A stretch of DNA of 21,405 bases from Ruminococcaceae bacterium UBA6364 (lineage in GTDB: Bacteria > Bacillota > Clostridia > Oscillospirales > Acutalibacteraceae). Within the stretch, counting starts at the first letter, position 1; every line of letters starts with the position of its first letter. A program made the translations under genes and the position numbers. The stretch covers positions 3,504 through 24,908 of the forward strand of contig DJRI01000178.1 in assembly GCA_002440045.1 (NCBI GenBank), read 5' to 3'. Below the pieces are notes generated by a model. The model did not search any database. It was not told where the DNA came from and saw only the letters and a program-made list of their open reading frames with translations. Of this stretch, positions 12,572-20,055 are shown piece by piece.

Positions 12572-13447
12572 ATGTATAAAGGAATAGACTTTGTTAAACT
12601 TCCCGCGCATATCTGGGCGATTATCTCGGCTGTTTGTATGCTTATTACAAATATAATAGGTATCGGCACGCCCGAAGTCACACCAGGGCTTGAGCTTGTC
12701 AAAACCGACAAGGTAATTCTTGAGGACGCTATGTTCACGGGTCAGGGCATCACTACGGACGGCGAGTATTATTACACCTCCGGCGCGATGACGGGCGTTA
12801 AGATGAACGGACTTTCAAAGCGCAGCGTTTCCGACTTCAGCATTGTAAAAACAAAGCTCGGCGCAATACCCGAAAAGTATGTTGAAGAGCACGGCAGCAA
12901 CCACATCGGCGGAATAAGCTATTATAACGGCCTTATTTACGCTTCCGTTGAAAACGGACCCGACGATTTCCCGCTTGTTATTACCTATGATTGCGAAACG
13001 CTTGAAGCGGTTGACGTTTATGAAATGCCGCTTGATAAGCTTCCCAACGGTATTCCGTGGTGCGCTGTTGACGCCGAAAACGGTTTGCTTTATTGCTCGC
13101 CGTTCAGAAATGTTGAGGCAATACCCGCGTTTGACCTTGAAACCATGGAATTTGTGCGTTATATAAAGCTTTCAACGCCTGTAACGCGCGTTCAGGGCGG
13201 CGAAGTTTATGACGGCAAGCTTTACCTTTCGTGCGACGACGGCGACAATGTTGACACAATTTATTCGGTAGACGTTGAAAGCGGCGAAACAAAGCTTTAT
13301 GCCGAAAGAAAGCTTACGGGTCTTGCAGGCAACGAGTGCGAAGACCTTACGGTTTTCCCGATGGAGGACGGTTCTCTTTTCCACGTTCTTGACTATGACA
13401 AAACGGTCGGCGTTTATGTTCATCACTACAAAGTAACAGAGAAATAA
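12572..13447 (+). CDS. Membrane-anchored propeller-like protein of unknown function
   Basis: An upstream GTG at 12563 is in frame but directly abuts the GTGAGGAG ribosome binding site (12555-12562), so the ATG at 12572 is preferred, giving 291 residues. An uncleaved signal anchor lies at about residues 12-32; the rest would be outside the cell. The body repeats short blades: a hydrophobic strand, G-x-I/L-Y, then a D/E-x-x-T/S-x-E turn (for example G-L-I-Y-A-S-V-E, G-L-L-Y-C-S-P and G-K-L-Y-L-S-C-D), a pattern like YncE or quinoprotein beta-propellers. No catalytic motif is recognised. It converges on ychF through a shared terminator. A role in binding carbohydrate or protein at the surface is only a guess. 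Confidence 0.7.
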   Translation: MYKGIDFVKLPAHIWAIISAVCMLITNIIGIGTPEVTPGLELVKTDKVILEDAMFTGQGITTDGEYYYTSGAMTGVKMNGLSKRSVSDFSIVKTKLGAIPEKYVEEHGSNHIGGISYYNGLIYASVENGPDDFPLVITYDCETLEAVDVYEMPLDKLPNGIPWCAVDAENGLLYCSPFRNVEAIPAFDLETMEFVRYIKLSTPVTRVQGGEVYDGKLYLSCDDGDNVDTIYSVDVESGETKLYAERKLTGLAGNECEDLTVFPMEDGSLFHVLDYDKTVGVYVHHYKVTEK

Positions 13448-13471
13448 GAACAAAAAAATAATCATAATAAT

Positions 13472-13508
13472 AAAGCCTGTGAGTCGGTTGTGCCGATTCA
13501 CAGGCTTT
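13472..13508. terminator. Bidirectional terminator between the propeller-like gene and ychF
   Basis: A 16-bp stem with one G-T pair (13472-13487 with 13493-13508; AAAGCCTGTGA/TCACAGGCTTT at the base) lies between convergent genes. T-rich bases follow to the right; on the other strand TTATTATTATGATTATTTTTTTG follows. Confidence 0.85.
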
Positions 13509-13528
13509 GTGCATTTTAAGTTAAGTTG

Positions 13529-14623
13529 TTATACGTTAAAGCGGAACAGAACGATGTCGCCGTCCTGCATCACATACTCTTTGCCCTCCGAGCGGACAAG
13601 ACCTTTTTCTTTAGCCGTCTGCATAGAGCCGCATTTCATAAGGTCGTCAAACGAAACAACCTCGGCTCTTATGAATCCTCTTTCAAAGTCCGAGTGGATT
13701 TTTCCCGCGGCCTGTGGTGCTTTTGTGCCTTTTTTAATAGTCCACGCTCTTACCTCGGGCGTGCCCGCGGTGAGGTAGCTCATAAGACCCAAAAGGTCAT
13801 AGCTCTTTTCAATAAGAAGGTCAAGACCGCCCGAAGTTATGCCAAGCTCCGACAGGAAAAGCTCTTTTTCATCGTCCGAAAGTTCTGCAATCTGTGCTTC
13901 AAGCTCGGCGCATATGGGAAGAACCTCGCTGCCTTCTTTTTCGGCAATCTCTTTAACGGCTTTATATCTCGCGTTGTTTTCGATTCCCGAAGAAAAGTCG
14001 CCCTCGCTCATATTGCAGGCATAAATAACGGGCTTTGACGTGAGGAGGTCAACTGTGTCAAGAAGCGCTTTTTCGTCGCTTGTCATTTCAACCGCTCTTG
14101 CACAAATGCCGTTGTCAAGAGCTTCTTTTACTCTTTCAAAAAACGCAAGCTCAGAAGCCAACGACTTGTCGCCCTTTAATGCCTTTTGCGTTTTGTCAAT
14201 GCGCCTTGAAAGAATTTCAACGTCCGAAAGAATAAGCTCAAGGTTTATTGTGTCAATATCGCGCGCAGGGTCAACAGAGCCGTCAACGTGCATAATATCG
14301 TCGTTATCGAAGCAGCGCACAACGTGAACGATAGCGTCAACCTCGCGTATATGCGAAAGAAATTTGTTGCCTAAGCCCTCGCCCTTTGAAGCGCCCTTTA
14401 CAAGACCCGCAATGTCAACAAATTCAATCGTTGCGGGCGTGACTTTAAGCGGGTGATACATTTCGCAAAGCGCGTCAAGGCGCTTGTCGGGAACGGAAAC
14501 AACGCCTATGTTGGGTTCGATTGTACAAAATGCGTAGTTTGCCGCCTGTGCGCCCGCATTTGTGAGGGCGTTAAAAAGCGTGCTTTTGCCGACGTTCGGC
14601 AAACCGACTATTCCGAGTTTCAT
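13529..14623 (-). CDS. ychF: YchF/OLA1-type ribosome-associated ATPase
   Basis: The 364 residues match the family length (E. coli about 363). The G1 loop is G-L-P-N-V-G-K-S-T (7-15), G3 is D-I-A-G-L-V-K-G (70-77), and the G4 position reads N204-M-S-E207, the NxxE that makes YchF prefer ATP over GTP. A coiled-coil insert follows G3 and a TGS domain ends the protein (about 281-364). YchF binds ribosomes and modulates translation and stress responses. The start is set by AGGAGA ten bases upstream and by a consensus-like promoter at 14674-14702. It appears monocistronic. Confidence 0.97.
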   Translation of the reverse strand: MKLGIVGLPNVGKSTLFNALTNAGAQAANYAFCTIEPNIGVVSVPDKRLDALCEMYHPLKVTPATIEFVDIAGLVKGASKGEGLGNKFLSHIREVDAIVHVVRCFDNDDIMHVDGSVDPARDIDTINLELILSDVEILSRRIDKTQKALKGDKSLASELAFFERVKEALDNGICARAVEMTSDEKALLDTVDLLTSKPVIYACNMSEGDFSSGIENNARYKAVKEIAEKEGSEVLPICAELEAQIAELSDDEKELFLSELGITSGGLDLLIEKSYDLLGLMSYLTAGTPEVRAWTIKKGTKAPQAAGKIHSDFERGFIRAEVVSFDDLMKCGSMQTAKEKGLVRSEGKEYVMQDGDIVLFRFNV

Positions 14624-14673
14624 ATAAATCAGTTCTCCTAAGGAAAATTCCGTTTTTTCAAAGCTTTCTTTAC

Positions 14674-14702
14674 AGTATACCGCATACGGCTTGTTTTTTC
14701 AA
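14674..14702 (-). promoter_or_regulatory. Promoter of ychF
   Basis: On the minus strand TTGAAA (14697-14702) and TATACT (14674-14679) are 17 bases apart, about 50 bases upstream of the start. Confidence 0.7.
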
Positions 14703-14800
14703 CAGTAATTTGTATTTCCGAATACATTTTTAAAACGCCGTCATTTATATCAATGTTATAAAAACCGCGGTCGGGTCAATAATAAAAACGGTGATGCTTT

Positions 14801-15682
14801 ATGAATTTCAGAACGGATTTAGCTCTTGAACGCGCCGAAGATTTAAATGAAAATGTGCGCGGAATTAAAAAGTACGAGCGAAAAGGCGAAAACACAAAAA
14901 CAACCGTAATAGAGGTGACAAGCGAAAACGCGGCAAAGGCTATAGGAAAGCCGTGCGGAAAGTATATAACGGTAGAAACAAAACCCTTTTCGGAAGAAAG
15001 CGACGTTTTTGACGGTCGGCTTTCGGAGCTTGTTTTGTGCCTTCGCGAGCTGCTGCCCGAAAAAAACGGGCTTGTTCTTGTTGCGGGCGTCGGCAATCCC
15101 GACATAACTTCGGACGCTTTGGGGCCGTTTTTCGCTTCAAAAATTTTTTCAACGCGCCACATAAGCGACGAGCTGAAAAAGGCGGTCGGGTTTTCAAAAG
15201 ATTTAAGAGCGGTTGCCGCGGTTTCTACGGGCGTTCTCGGGCAAACGGGGCTTGAATCGTCGGAATATATAAAGTATATTGCCGACGGCATAAAGCCCGA
15301 CTGCATAATAACCGTGGACGCGCTTGCCGCAAGAAGCCTTTCAAGGCTCGGCTGCACCGTTCAGCTTTCAAATACGGGCATAGCGCCGGGCTCCGGCGTC
15401 GGAAACTCGCGCAAAAGAATTGACGAAGAGTATATCGGCGTGCCCGTAATAGCGGTCGGCGTGCCGACGGTTGTGGGCGCGTCTGTACTTGCCGGAGAGC
15501 TTTTGGGTGATGAAAACGGCGACAGGCTTAAAAACGTGCTGTCAAAAAGGGGAGCAGATATGACCGTTACACCGAAGGATATAGACCTTCTTATAAAAAA
15601 CGCGGCGTATCTTCTTGCGCTTTCCGTGAACTGCGCGTTGCAGCCTACTCTTTCGCCCGAGGAAATAGCGGGGCTTATGTAA
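14801..15682 (+). CDS. gpr: Germination protease GPR
   Basis: GPR degrades small acid-soluble spore proteins during germination and is made as a zymogen in the forespore. The 293 residues start with the conserved R-T-D-L-A-L-E pro-region (4-10). The core has G-V-G-N-P-D-I-T-S-D105-A-L-G-P and I-I-T-V-D173-A-L-A-A-R-S; these aspartates align with the two required in the Bacillus enzymes. The G-I-A-P-G-S-G-V-G-N block (193-202) and V-I-A-V-G-V-P-T-V-V are also typical. It is shorter than Bacillus GPR (about 370), mostly at the C-terminal half. GGTGAT precedes the ATG. spoIIP follows after 51 bases, an order known from Bacillus. Confidence 0.95.
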   Translation: MNFRTDLALERAEDLNENVRGIKKYERKGENTKTTVIEVTSENAAKAIGKPCGKYITVETKPFSEESDVFDGRLSELVLCLRELLPEKNGLVLVAGVGNPDITSDALGPFFASKIFSTRHISDELKKAVGFSKDLRAVAAVSTGVLGQTGLESSEYIKYIADGIKPDCIITVDALAARSLSRLGCTVQLSNTGIAPGSGVGNSRKRIDEEYIGVPVIAVGVPTVVGASVLAGELLGDENGDRLKNVLSKRGADMTVTPKDIDLLIKNAAYLLALSVNCALQPTLSPEEIAGLM

Positions 15683-15733
15683 TTATTACCACGCGTTTTT
15701 CATATTATATATTGCTGTAAAGGCGGTGTATAT

Positions 15734-16840
15734 ATGAAAATCAAAAAAGAAAAAATCAATGCTGCTTTAAGCTTTTCTTTGTCGCTTGCGCTTGTCGTGC
15801 TGACGTTTGTGTTTTCAGACGAGCTGGGTTTCGCTTTCAGAAGTCTGTTTAAAAAGAGCTTTTCTGCAGGCGAAAGCATAGGCGAATATATAAATACTCC
15901 TAAAAAGAACAATGCCGAAGCCGATGAAAAAACAAAGGCCGTCATAGGCTTCGGAAGCGGCAAAAAAAGCGAAGAAAGCGAAACGGATATATCGAGCGAC
16001 ATAAAAAAGCTTATGAAAGACGCCGAAAAAATGTACTCGGGCTTTGAAAAAACGGCAGAGCTTCAGGAGATAGCTCTCGGCTCGTCAAACGCCAATACAA
16101 AATACGGCAAGGTGGCAATAAATAACAAAACAGACCGAAAGCCCGACGTAAAGGCGCTTTTAAAAGAAACGCCCGCTTTCGGCAAAATAACAAAAAACGA
16201 GCCGTATATACTGATATATCATACGCACACGACCGAGGGGTACGAGCTTCTTGATAAGGGCTGGTATTCAAAGGATTACGATTCAAGAACCGAGGACGTG
16301 AGCAAAACCGTTGTCAGGGTAGGCGACGAAATTGCGGCGGAGCTTACAAAGGCGGGCTTTAAGGTGATACACGACAAAACCGTTTACGACAGAAGCTACA
16401 ACGGCGCTTATTCGCGCTCGCTCGTTACCGTCGAAAAGTATCTTAAAGAGTACCCGTCTATTGTGCTGACTCTTGACGTGCACCGCGACGCAATACATTA
16501 TGACAGCGGCGTAAAATGCAAGCCTACCGCCGTGATTAACGGCAAAAAGGCGGCGCAGGTAATGATTATTACCGGGTGCGAATACGACGGGGTAGAGGAC
16601 TTTCCCGATTGGGAGAAAAATCTGACGTTTGCGGTCACTCTTCAAAACAGCGTTGAAGAAAACTACGAGGGGCTTATGCGCCCGATATTTTTCTGCGGCA
16701 GAAAATATAATATGAACGTAACGCCGTGCTCGCTTCTTCTTGAATTCGGCACGGACGCCAACACTCTTGACGAAGCCGTGTATTCTGGGCGCCTTGTGGG
16801 AAAGAGCCTTGCAAAGCTTTTAAGCGAAAATATTAATTAG
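15734..16840 (+). CDS. spoIIP: Stage II sporulation protein P (peptidoglycan hydrolase)
   Basis: SpoIIP cleaves septal peptidoglycan with SpoIID and SpoIIM during engulfment. The 368 residues have an N-terminal membrane anchor (about 10-30), a charged, poorly conserved linker (about 50-140) and the C-terminal amidase/endopeptidase domain. Its signature motifs are H163-T-H165-T-T-E168-G-Y, L-D-V-H250-R-D, and a late L-L-L-E337-F-G-T. The zinc-ligand candidates are all present. AAGGCGGTG lies just before the ATG. It follows gpr in the same direction and is followed after 28 bases by a small membrane protein gene, so the three may be one transcript. Confidence 0.95.
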   Translation: MKIKKEKINAALSFSLSLALVVLTFVFSDELGFAFRSLFKKSFSAGESIGEYINTPKKNNAEADEKTKAVIGFGSGKKSEESETDISSDIKKLMKDAEKMYSGFEKTAELQEIALGSSNANTKYGKVAINNKTDRKPDVKALLKETPAFGKITKNEPYILIYHTHTTEGYELLDKGWYSKDYDSRTEDVSKTVVRVGDEIAAELTKAGFKVIHDKTVYDRSYNGAYSRSLVTVEKYLKEYPSIVLTLDVHRDAIHYDSGVKCKPTAVINGKKAAQVMIITGCEYDGVEDFPDWEKNLTFAVTLQNSVEENYEGLMRPIFFCGRKYNMNVTPCSLLLEFGTDANTLDEAVYSGRLVGKSLAKLLSENIN

Positions 16841-16868
16841 ACGCGTGAATTTATCGGGGAGGATTATT

Positions 16869-17069
16869 TTGGAATTTGAAAAAACAGTGAATACGTTTAC
16901 GGTTATGTCAATAATCGTTATGCTTTTGTGCGCTTTTGTCGCCGCGTGTTTTACGGCTGTAACCAAGGCGCACTCAAATATTACCGGCGAAATGCCCAAA
17001 ATTGCGGGCGAAACGCTTTTTTCGGACGACGACAGCGCCGCTTATTATGAATTTAAAGTAAATTTTTGA
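16869..17069 (+). CDS. Small single-span membrane protein downstream of spoIIP
   Basis: An in-frame GTG at 16845 has no ribosome binding site. The TTG at 16869 lies 5 bases after GGGGAGGA (16856-16863), so the 66-residue form is preferred. It has one hydrophobic segment (about residues 9-29, S-I-I-V-M-L-L-C-A-F-V-A-A-C-F) followed by a polar tail with an acidic D-D-D cluster. I recognise no family. The position 28 bases after spoIIP suggests a sporulation-linked role, but only context supports that. Confidence 0.6.
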   Translation: MEFEKTVNTFTVMSIIVMLLCAFVAACFTAVTKAHSNITGEMPKIAGETLFSDDDSAAYYEFKVNF

Positions 17070-17088
17070 TAAAAGTGCAAAAATTCTA

Positions 17089-17117
17089 TTGAAAAAATAA
17101 AGCCCGTATTGTAAAAT
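17089..17117 (+). promoter_or_regulatory. Promoter of pgi
   Basis: TTGAAA (17089-17094) and TAAAAT (17112-17117) are separated by 17 bases, about 65 bases before the pgi start. Confidence 0.7.
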
Positions 17118-17126
17118 ACTTTCAAA

Positions 17127-17161
17127 GGGAAGCTTTTCCCGCCGTTTTATTATTAAACGGC
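17127..17161 (+). other. Two adjacent hairpins in the pgi leader
   Basis: GGGAA/TTCCC (17127-17140) is followed immediately by the 7-bp stem GCCGTTT/AAACGGC (17141-17161). The second ends 7 bases before AAGGAG. They may protect the 5' end or tune translation; there is no U-tract. Confidence 0.5.
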
Positions 17162-17183
17162 ATTTTCCAAGGAGATGAAAAAA

Positions 17184-18518
17184 TTGTCAGTAAAACTCAA
17201 CACAAAGTATCTTGAGGGCTTCGTAACCGAAGAAGATATTAAGTCAATTGAGCCCGAAGTGCTTTCGGCTGTTGAAACGCTCAATTCGCGCAGCGGCGCG
17301 GGCAGCGATTTTTTAGGTTGGATTGACCTTCCGGTCGATTACGATAAAGAAGAATTTGCACGAATCAAAAAAGCGGCTGAAAAAATCCGCAACGACAGCG
17401 ATGTTCTCGTTGTTATAGGCATCGGCGGCTCTTACCTCGGTGCAAGGGCGGCAATCGAATTTTGCCGTTCTCAAAACCATAACAAGTTTGACAAGCCCGA
17501 AATTTATTTCGCGGGCAACACGCTTTCTTCAGCGGCTCTTTCTGAGACCGTTAAGCTTTGCGAGGGCAAGGATTTTTCGGTGAACGTTATTTCAAAATCG
17601 GGCACCACAACAGAGCCCACAATAGCTTTCAGGGTGTTTAAAGAGCTTCTTGAAAAGAAATACGGCAAAGAGGGCGCGGCAAAGCGCATATATGCCACTA
17701 CCGACAGAAAAAAAGGCACGTTAAAAGAGCTTTCGGACAGAGAGGGCTATGAAACCTTCGTAGTTCCCGACGACGTCGGCGGCAGATATTCCGTTCTTAC
17801 GGCTGTGGGGCTTCTTCCCATTGCCGCCGCAGGCATAGATATAGACAAAATGATGGCGGGCGCCGCGTATCAGCGCGAATGCCTTCTTAACGGCGACGTT
17901 TATTCAAACGACTGCTATAAATATGCCGCCATGCGCAACATTCTTTACCGCAAGGGCAAATCGGTCGAAATGATGGTTTCTTACGAGCCAGACTACACGC
18001 TTATGAACGAGTGGTTCAAACAGCTTTTCGGCGAAAGCGAGGGCAAAGACGGCAAGGGTCTTTTCCCGGCGTCGGCTGTTTTCTCAACGGACCTTCATTC
18101 TTTGGGTCAGTTCGTTCAGCAGGGTGAGCGCGTTATGTTTGAAACGGTTGTTATGTTTGACAAGCCGAAGGAGGAGTTTATTATACCCTTTGACCCCGAA
18201 AACGGCGACGGCTTCAACTTTGTCGCGGGCAAAGACCTTGACTGCGTAAACAAAAAAGCCTTCTTAGGCACGGTGCTTGCACATACCGACGGCGGCGTTC
18301 CGAATATGGTTCTTGAAGTTCCCGAGATGAGCGAATACGAATTCGGCTGTCTTGTCTACTTCCTTGAAAAGGCTTGCGCGGTTTCGGGCTATATTCTCGG
18401 CATAAATCCGTTTGACCAGCCCGGCGTTGAAAGCTACAAAAAGAATATGTTTGCGCTTCTCGGAAAGCCCGGCTACGAGGAACACAAAAAAGAGCTTGAA
18501 AAAAGGCTCTCACTTTAA
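17184..18518 (+). CDS. pgi: Glucose-6-phosphate isomerase
   Basis: This enzyme interconverts glucose-6-phosphate and fructose-6-phosphate. The first SIS domain has [14 protein letters not shown], the second region has [10 protein letters not shown], and the C-terminus has the family signature ending [11 protein letters not shown]. An ATG at 17175 is in frame but directly abuts AAGGAG (17169-17174); the TTG at 17184 lies 9 bases after it, so a TTG start and 444 residues are preferred, the usual size in Firmicutes. Leucine codons are nearly all CTT or CTC, which I used as the local core-gene standard. Confidence 0.95.
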   Translation: MSVKLNTKYLEGFVTEEDIKSIEPEVLSAVETLNSRSGAGSDFLGWIDLPVDYDKEEFARIKKAAEKIRNDSDVLVVIGIGGSYLGARAAIEFCRSQNHNKFDKPEIYFAGNTLSSAALSETVKLCEGKDFSVNVISKSGTTTEPTIAFRVFKELLEKKYGKEGAAKRIYATTDRKKGTLKELSDREGYETFVVPDDVGGRYSVLTAVGLLPIAAAGIDIDKMMAGAAYQRECLLNGDVYSNDCYKYAAMRNILYRKGKSVEMMVSYEPDYTLMNEWFKQLFGESEGKDGKGLFPASAVFSTDLHSLGQFVQQGERVMFETVVMFDKPKEEFIIPFDPENGDGFNFVAGKDLDCVNKKAFLGTVLAHTDGGVPNMVLEVPEMSEYEFGCLVYFLEKACAVSGYILGINPFDQPGVESYKKNMFALLGKPGYEEHKKELEKRLSL

Positions 18519-18529
18519 AAACAAGGCAA

Positions 18530-18606
18530 TAACACTTTGGCGTAACCGCCGATTAACTGAACCGCGCGTCTGCGCTTTCGGTTAATCGCAGGTTGCTTCG
18601 GTGTTA
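18530..18606 (+). other. Long multi-helix hairpin between pgi and the P-loop gene
   Basis: Collinear helices pair in order: TAACAC/GTGTTA (18530-18535, 18601-18606), AACC/GGTT (18544-18547, 18591-18594), CGATTAAC/GTTAATCG (18550-18557, 18581-18588), GAA/TTC (18559-18561, 18577-18579) and GCGC/GCGC (18564-18567, 18572-18575) with a GTCT loop. AATATAAAC follows, not a U-tract, so it is not an ordinary terminator. Confidence 0.8.
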
Positions 18607-18630
18607 ATATAAACAGCGGAGGTAATAAAT

Positions 18631-19047
18631 ATGGTTTCACTTATTATAGGCAACAAGGGTTCCGGCAAAACAAAAAGGCTTATCGAGCTCATCAACGAGG
18701 CGGTAAAAAAATCTGACGGAACAATCGTTTGCATTGAAAAATCCCCGTTACTTACTTATGAGGTAACCCACAAAGCAAGACTTATCGAAACAGAGAGATA
18801 CGGCGTTGAGGGCAGCGACGCATTTTACGGAATGCTCAGCGGCATACTTGCGCAGGACCATGACATAACCGAGATTTTTGTTGACGCTACATTTAAAATA
18901 ATCGGCAGAGATTATGAAGAATTTGCCGACCTTATAGAAAAAGTTAAAAAGCTTTCCGAAATCACCGACACCGATTTTGTATTCACGGTTTCGGAGGACG
19001 AAGACAAGCTTCCCGCAAGAGTTTTTGACGCGGCTGAAAAAATCTGA
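18631..19047 (+). CDS. Small P-loop NTPase-like protein of unknown function
   Basis: The 138-residue protein starts with a P-loop, G-N-K-G-S-G-K13-T (7-14), right after an initial hydrophobic strand, and has a Walker B-like strand I-T-E-I-F-V-D-A-T near residues 79-87. There is no room for further domains, so it resembles a minimal RecA/ASCE-type core without a clear arginine finger. No family name can be assigned. GGAGGT precedes the ATG. It lies between pgi and yceD-rpmF and ends at a strong terminator, so it may depend on the pgi promoter through the hairpin at 18530-18606. Confidence 0.75.
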   Translation: MVSLIIGNKGSGKTKRLIELINEAVKKSDGTIVCIEKSPLLTYEVTHKARLIETERYGVEGSDAFYGMLSGILAQDHDITEIFVDATFKIIGRDYEEFADLIEKVKKLSEITDTDFVFTVSEDEDKLPARVFDAAEKI

Positions 19048-19051
19048 CTTT

Positions 19052-19086
19052 GGCATAAGGGCGACCGGGTTCGACTCTCTTATGCC
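19052..19086. repeat. GTTCGA-core hairpin B
   Basis: GGCATAAG (19052-19059) pairs with CTTATGCC (19079-19086); one G-T and one G-C pair extend it to 10 bp. The loop contains GGGTTCGACTC, tRNA T-arm-like, and GGCG. It shares these parts with hairpin A (12355-12407). It lies 4 bases after a stop codon and just before a separate intrinsic terminator. Confidence 0.7.
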
Positions 19087-19094
19087 TATACTTG

Positions 19095-19126
19095 CGGCGG
19101 CAGGTGTATTCTTGCCGCCGTTTTTT
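19095..19126 (+). terminator. Intrinsic terminator after the P-loop gene
   Basis: CGGCGGCA (19095-19102) pairs with TGCCGCCG (19113-19120) over a 10-base loop and is followed by six Ts. Confidence 0.9.
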
Positions 19127-19188
19127 CGCGTTTTTTAAGAGTGTGCGCGCTTCGGCGGAATTATCGTGCCGATTTTTAAAAATTTTTG

Positions 19189-19217
19189 TTGACAAACAGT
19201 CATCAAAATAATATAAT
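19189..19217 (+). promoter_or_regulatory. Consensus promoter of yceD-rpmF
   Basis: A perfect TTGACA (19189-19194) and a perfect TATAAT (19212-19217) are exactly 17 bases apart, the strongest promoter in the window. This fits a ribosomal-protein transcript. Confidence 0.92.
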
Positions 19218-19243
19218 GTTTAGGCATATTGAGAGGTAGTACT

Positions 19244-19741
19244 ATGATTATTGAGCTTGAGCCGATTTTCAACATTGACGGTGCGTCGTTTTCTTTTGAT
19301 TACGAAATGCCGCTTTCGGGGCTTGAGGTTTCGGGCGTTAACCCCGTTAAAGATCCCGTAAGGGTTTTCGGCAGCGTTAAAAACAATACCGGCATAGTTA
19401 CTCTTAAAGCGGCGGCGCGCTTTACATATGTTGCCCCGTGCGACAGATGCTGTGAGCCGACGGCGCGTGTTTTCGAGTTTCCGATAGAACACACGCTTAT
19501 AGCCTCTCTTAACAACGAGGATAACGACGATTTTCTTCAGGTTTCCGATATGCGTCTTAATATGGACGAATTGGCAACCGAGGACATTAATTTGCAGTTG
19601 CCCTCAAAATTTCTTTGCAGCGAGGATTGCAAAGGGCTTTGTCCGCAGTGCGGCAAAAACCTTAACGACGGTCCGTGCGGCTGCAAAAAGCCGATAGACC
19701 CACGGCTTCAGGGTCTGTTGCAATTTCTTGATAACGAGTAA
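19244..19741 (+). CDS. yceD: DUF177/YceD family protein
   Basis: The 165-residue protein belongs to the YceD (DUF177) family, usually encoded directly before rpmF and linked to 23S rRNA maturation. It has an early beta-rich region with C-D-R-C-C (about 67-71) and a C-terminal zinc-finger-like block, L-C-S-E-D-C-K-G-L-C-P-Q-C-G-K-N-L, with a final G-C-G-C-K. A TTG at 19229 is in frame, but GAGAGGT (19231-19237) fits the ATG at 19244. rpmF follows after 37 bases in the same transcript. Confidence 0.9.
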   Translation: MIIELEPIFNIDGASFSFDYEMPLSGLEVSGVNPVKDPVRVFGSVKNNTGIVTLKAAARFTYVAPCDRCCEPTARVFEFPIEHTLIASLNNEDNDDFLQVSDMRLNMDELATEDINLQLPSKFLCSEDCKGLCPQCGKNLNDGPCGCKKPIDPRLQGLLQFLDNE

Positions 19742-19778
19742 ATCAGCGTTTTCGCATTAAATAAGGAGGAAAACCAAA

Positions 19779-19961
19779 ATGGCAGTACCGAAGAGAAGAG
19801 TTTCCAAAGCAAGAAGAGATAAAAGAAGGTCAAACGTTTGGAAAATGGACGCTCCCGCACTTGTTAAATGCCCCAATTGCGGCGAGTACAAAAGACCTCA
19901 CAGACTTTGCACGGCTTGCGGTTACTACAACGGCAAGCAGGTAGTTGCAAAAGAAGACTGA
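19779..19961 (+). CDS. rpmF: Ribosomal protein L32
   Basis: The 60-residue protein starts M-A-V-P-K-R-R-V-S-K-A-R-R-D-K-R-R, the basic L32 leader, and has the zinc-binding form C-P-N-C (31-34) and C-T-A-C (44-47). It is a component of the large ribosomal subunit. TAAGGAGG lies before the ATG. Confidence 0.97.
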   Translation: MAVPKRRVSKARRDKRRSNVWKMDAPALVKCPNCGEYKRPHRLCTACGYYNGKQVVAKED

Positions 19962-19991
19962 GTTTTGTGTCTTGACCTTTTATAGGCTTCA

Positions 19992-20019
19992 AGGGCGGTG
20001 AGAGTTTTCTCCCCGCCCT
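19992..20019 (+). terminator. Hairpin after rpmF (probable weak terminator)
   Basis: AGGGCGG/CCGCCCT (19992-19998, 20013-20019) encloses a second helix, GAGA/TCTC. The following bases (ATTAGACGTTATTTT) are only partly T-rich, so termination may be incomplete and read through into the DUF512 gene. Confidence 0.6.
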
Positions 20020-20055
20020 ATTAGACGTTATTTTAAGTTTGGGCGGTGATGCTTT

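Noticed and set aside
14711..14726. TGTATT/AATACA inverted repeat upstream of gpr
   Set aside because: Six-base arms in AT-rich DNA are common, and no second site or matching regulator was found.
14720..14749. Possible forespore sigma-factor promoter before gpr (GAATA, 17 bases, CATTTATA)
   Set aside because: The -35 part fits sigma-G but the -10 part misses the final TA positions of CATNNTA, so the match is too weak to annotate.
14776..15357. 193-codon minus-strand frame opposite gpr
   Set aside because: The plus-strand frame is unambiguous GPR with all family motifs; the antisense frame is serine/phenylalanine-rich and has no recognisable domain.
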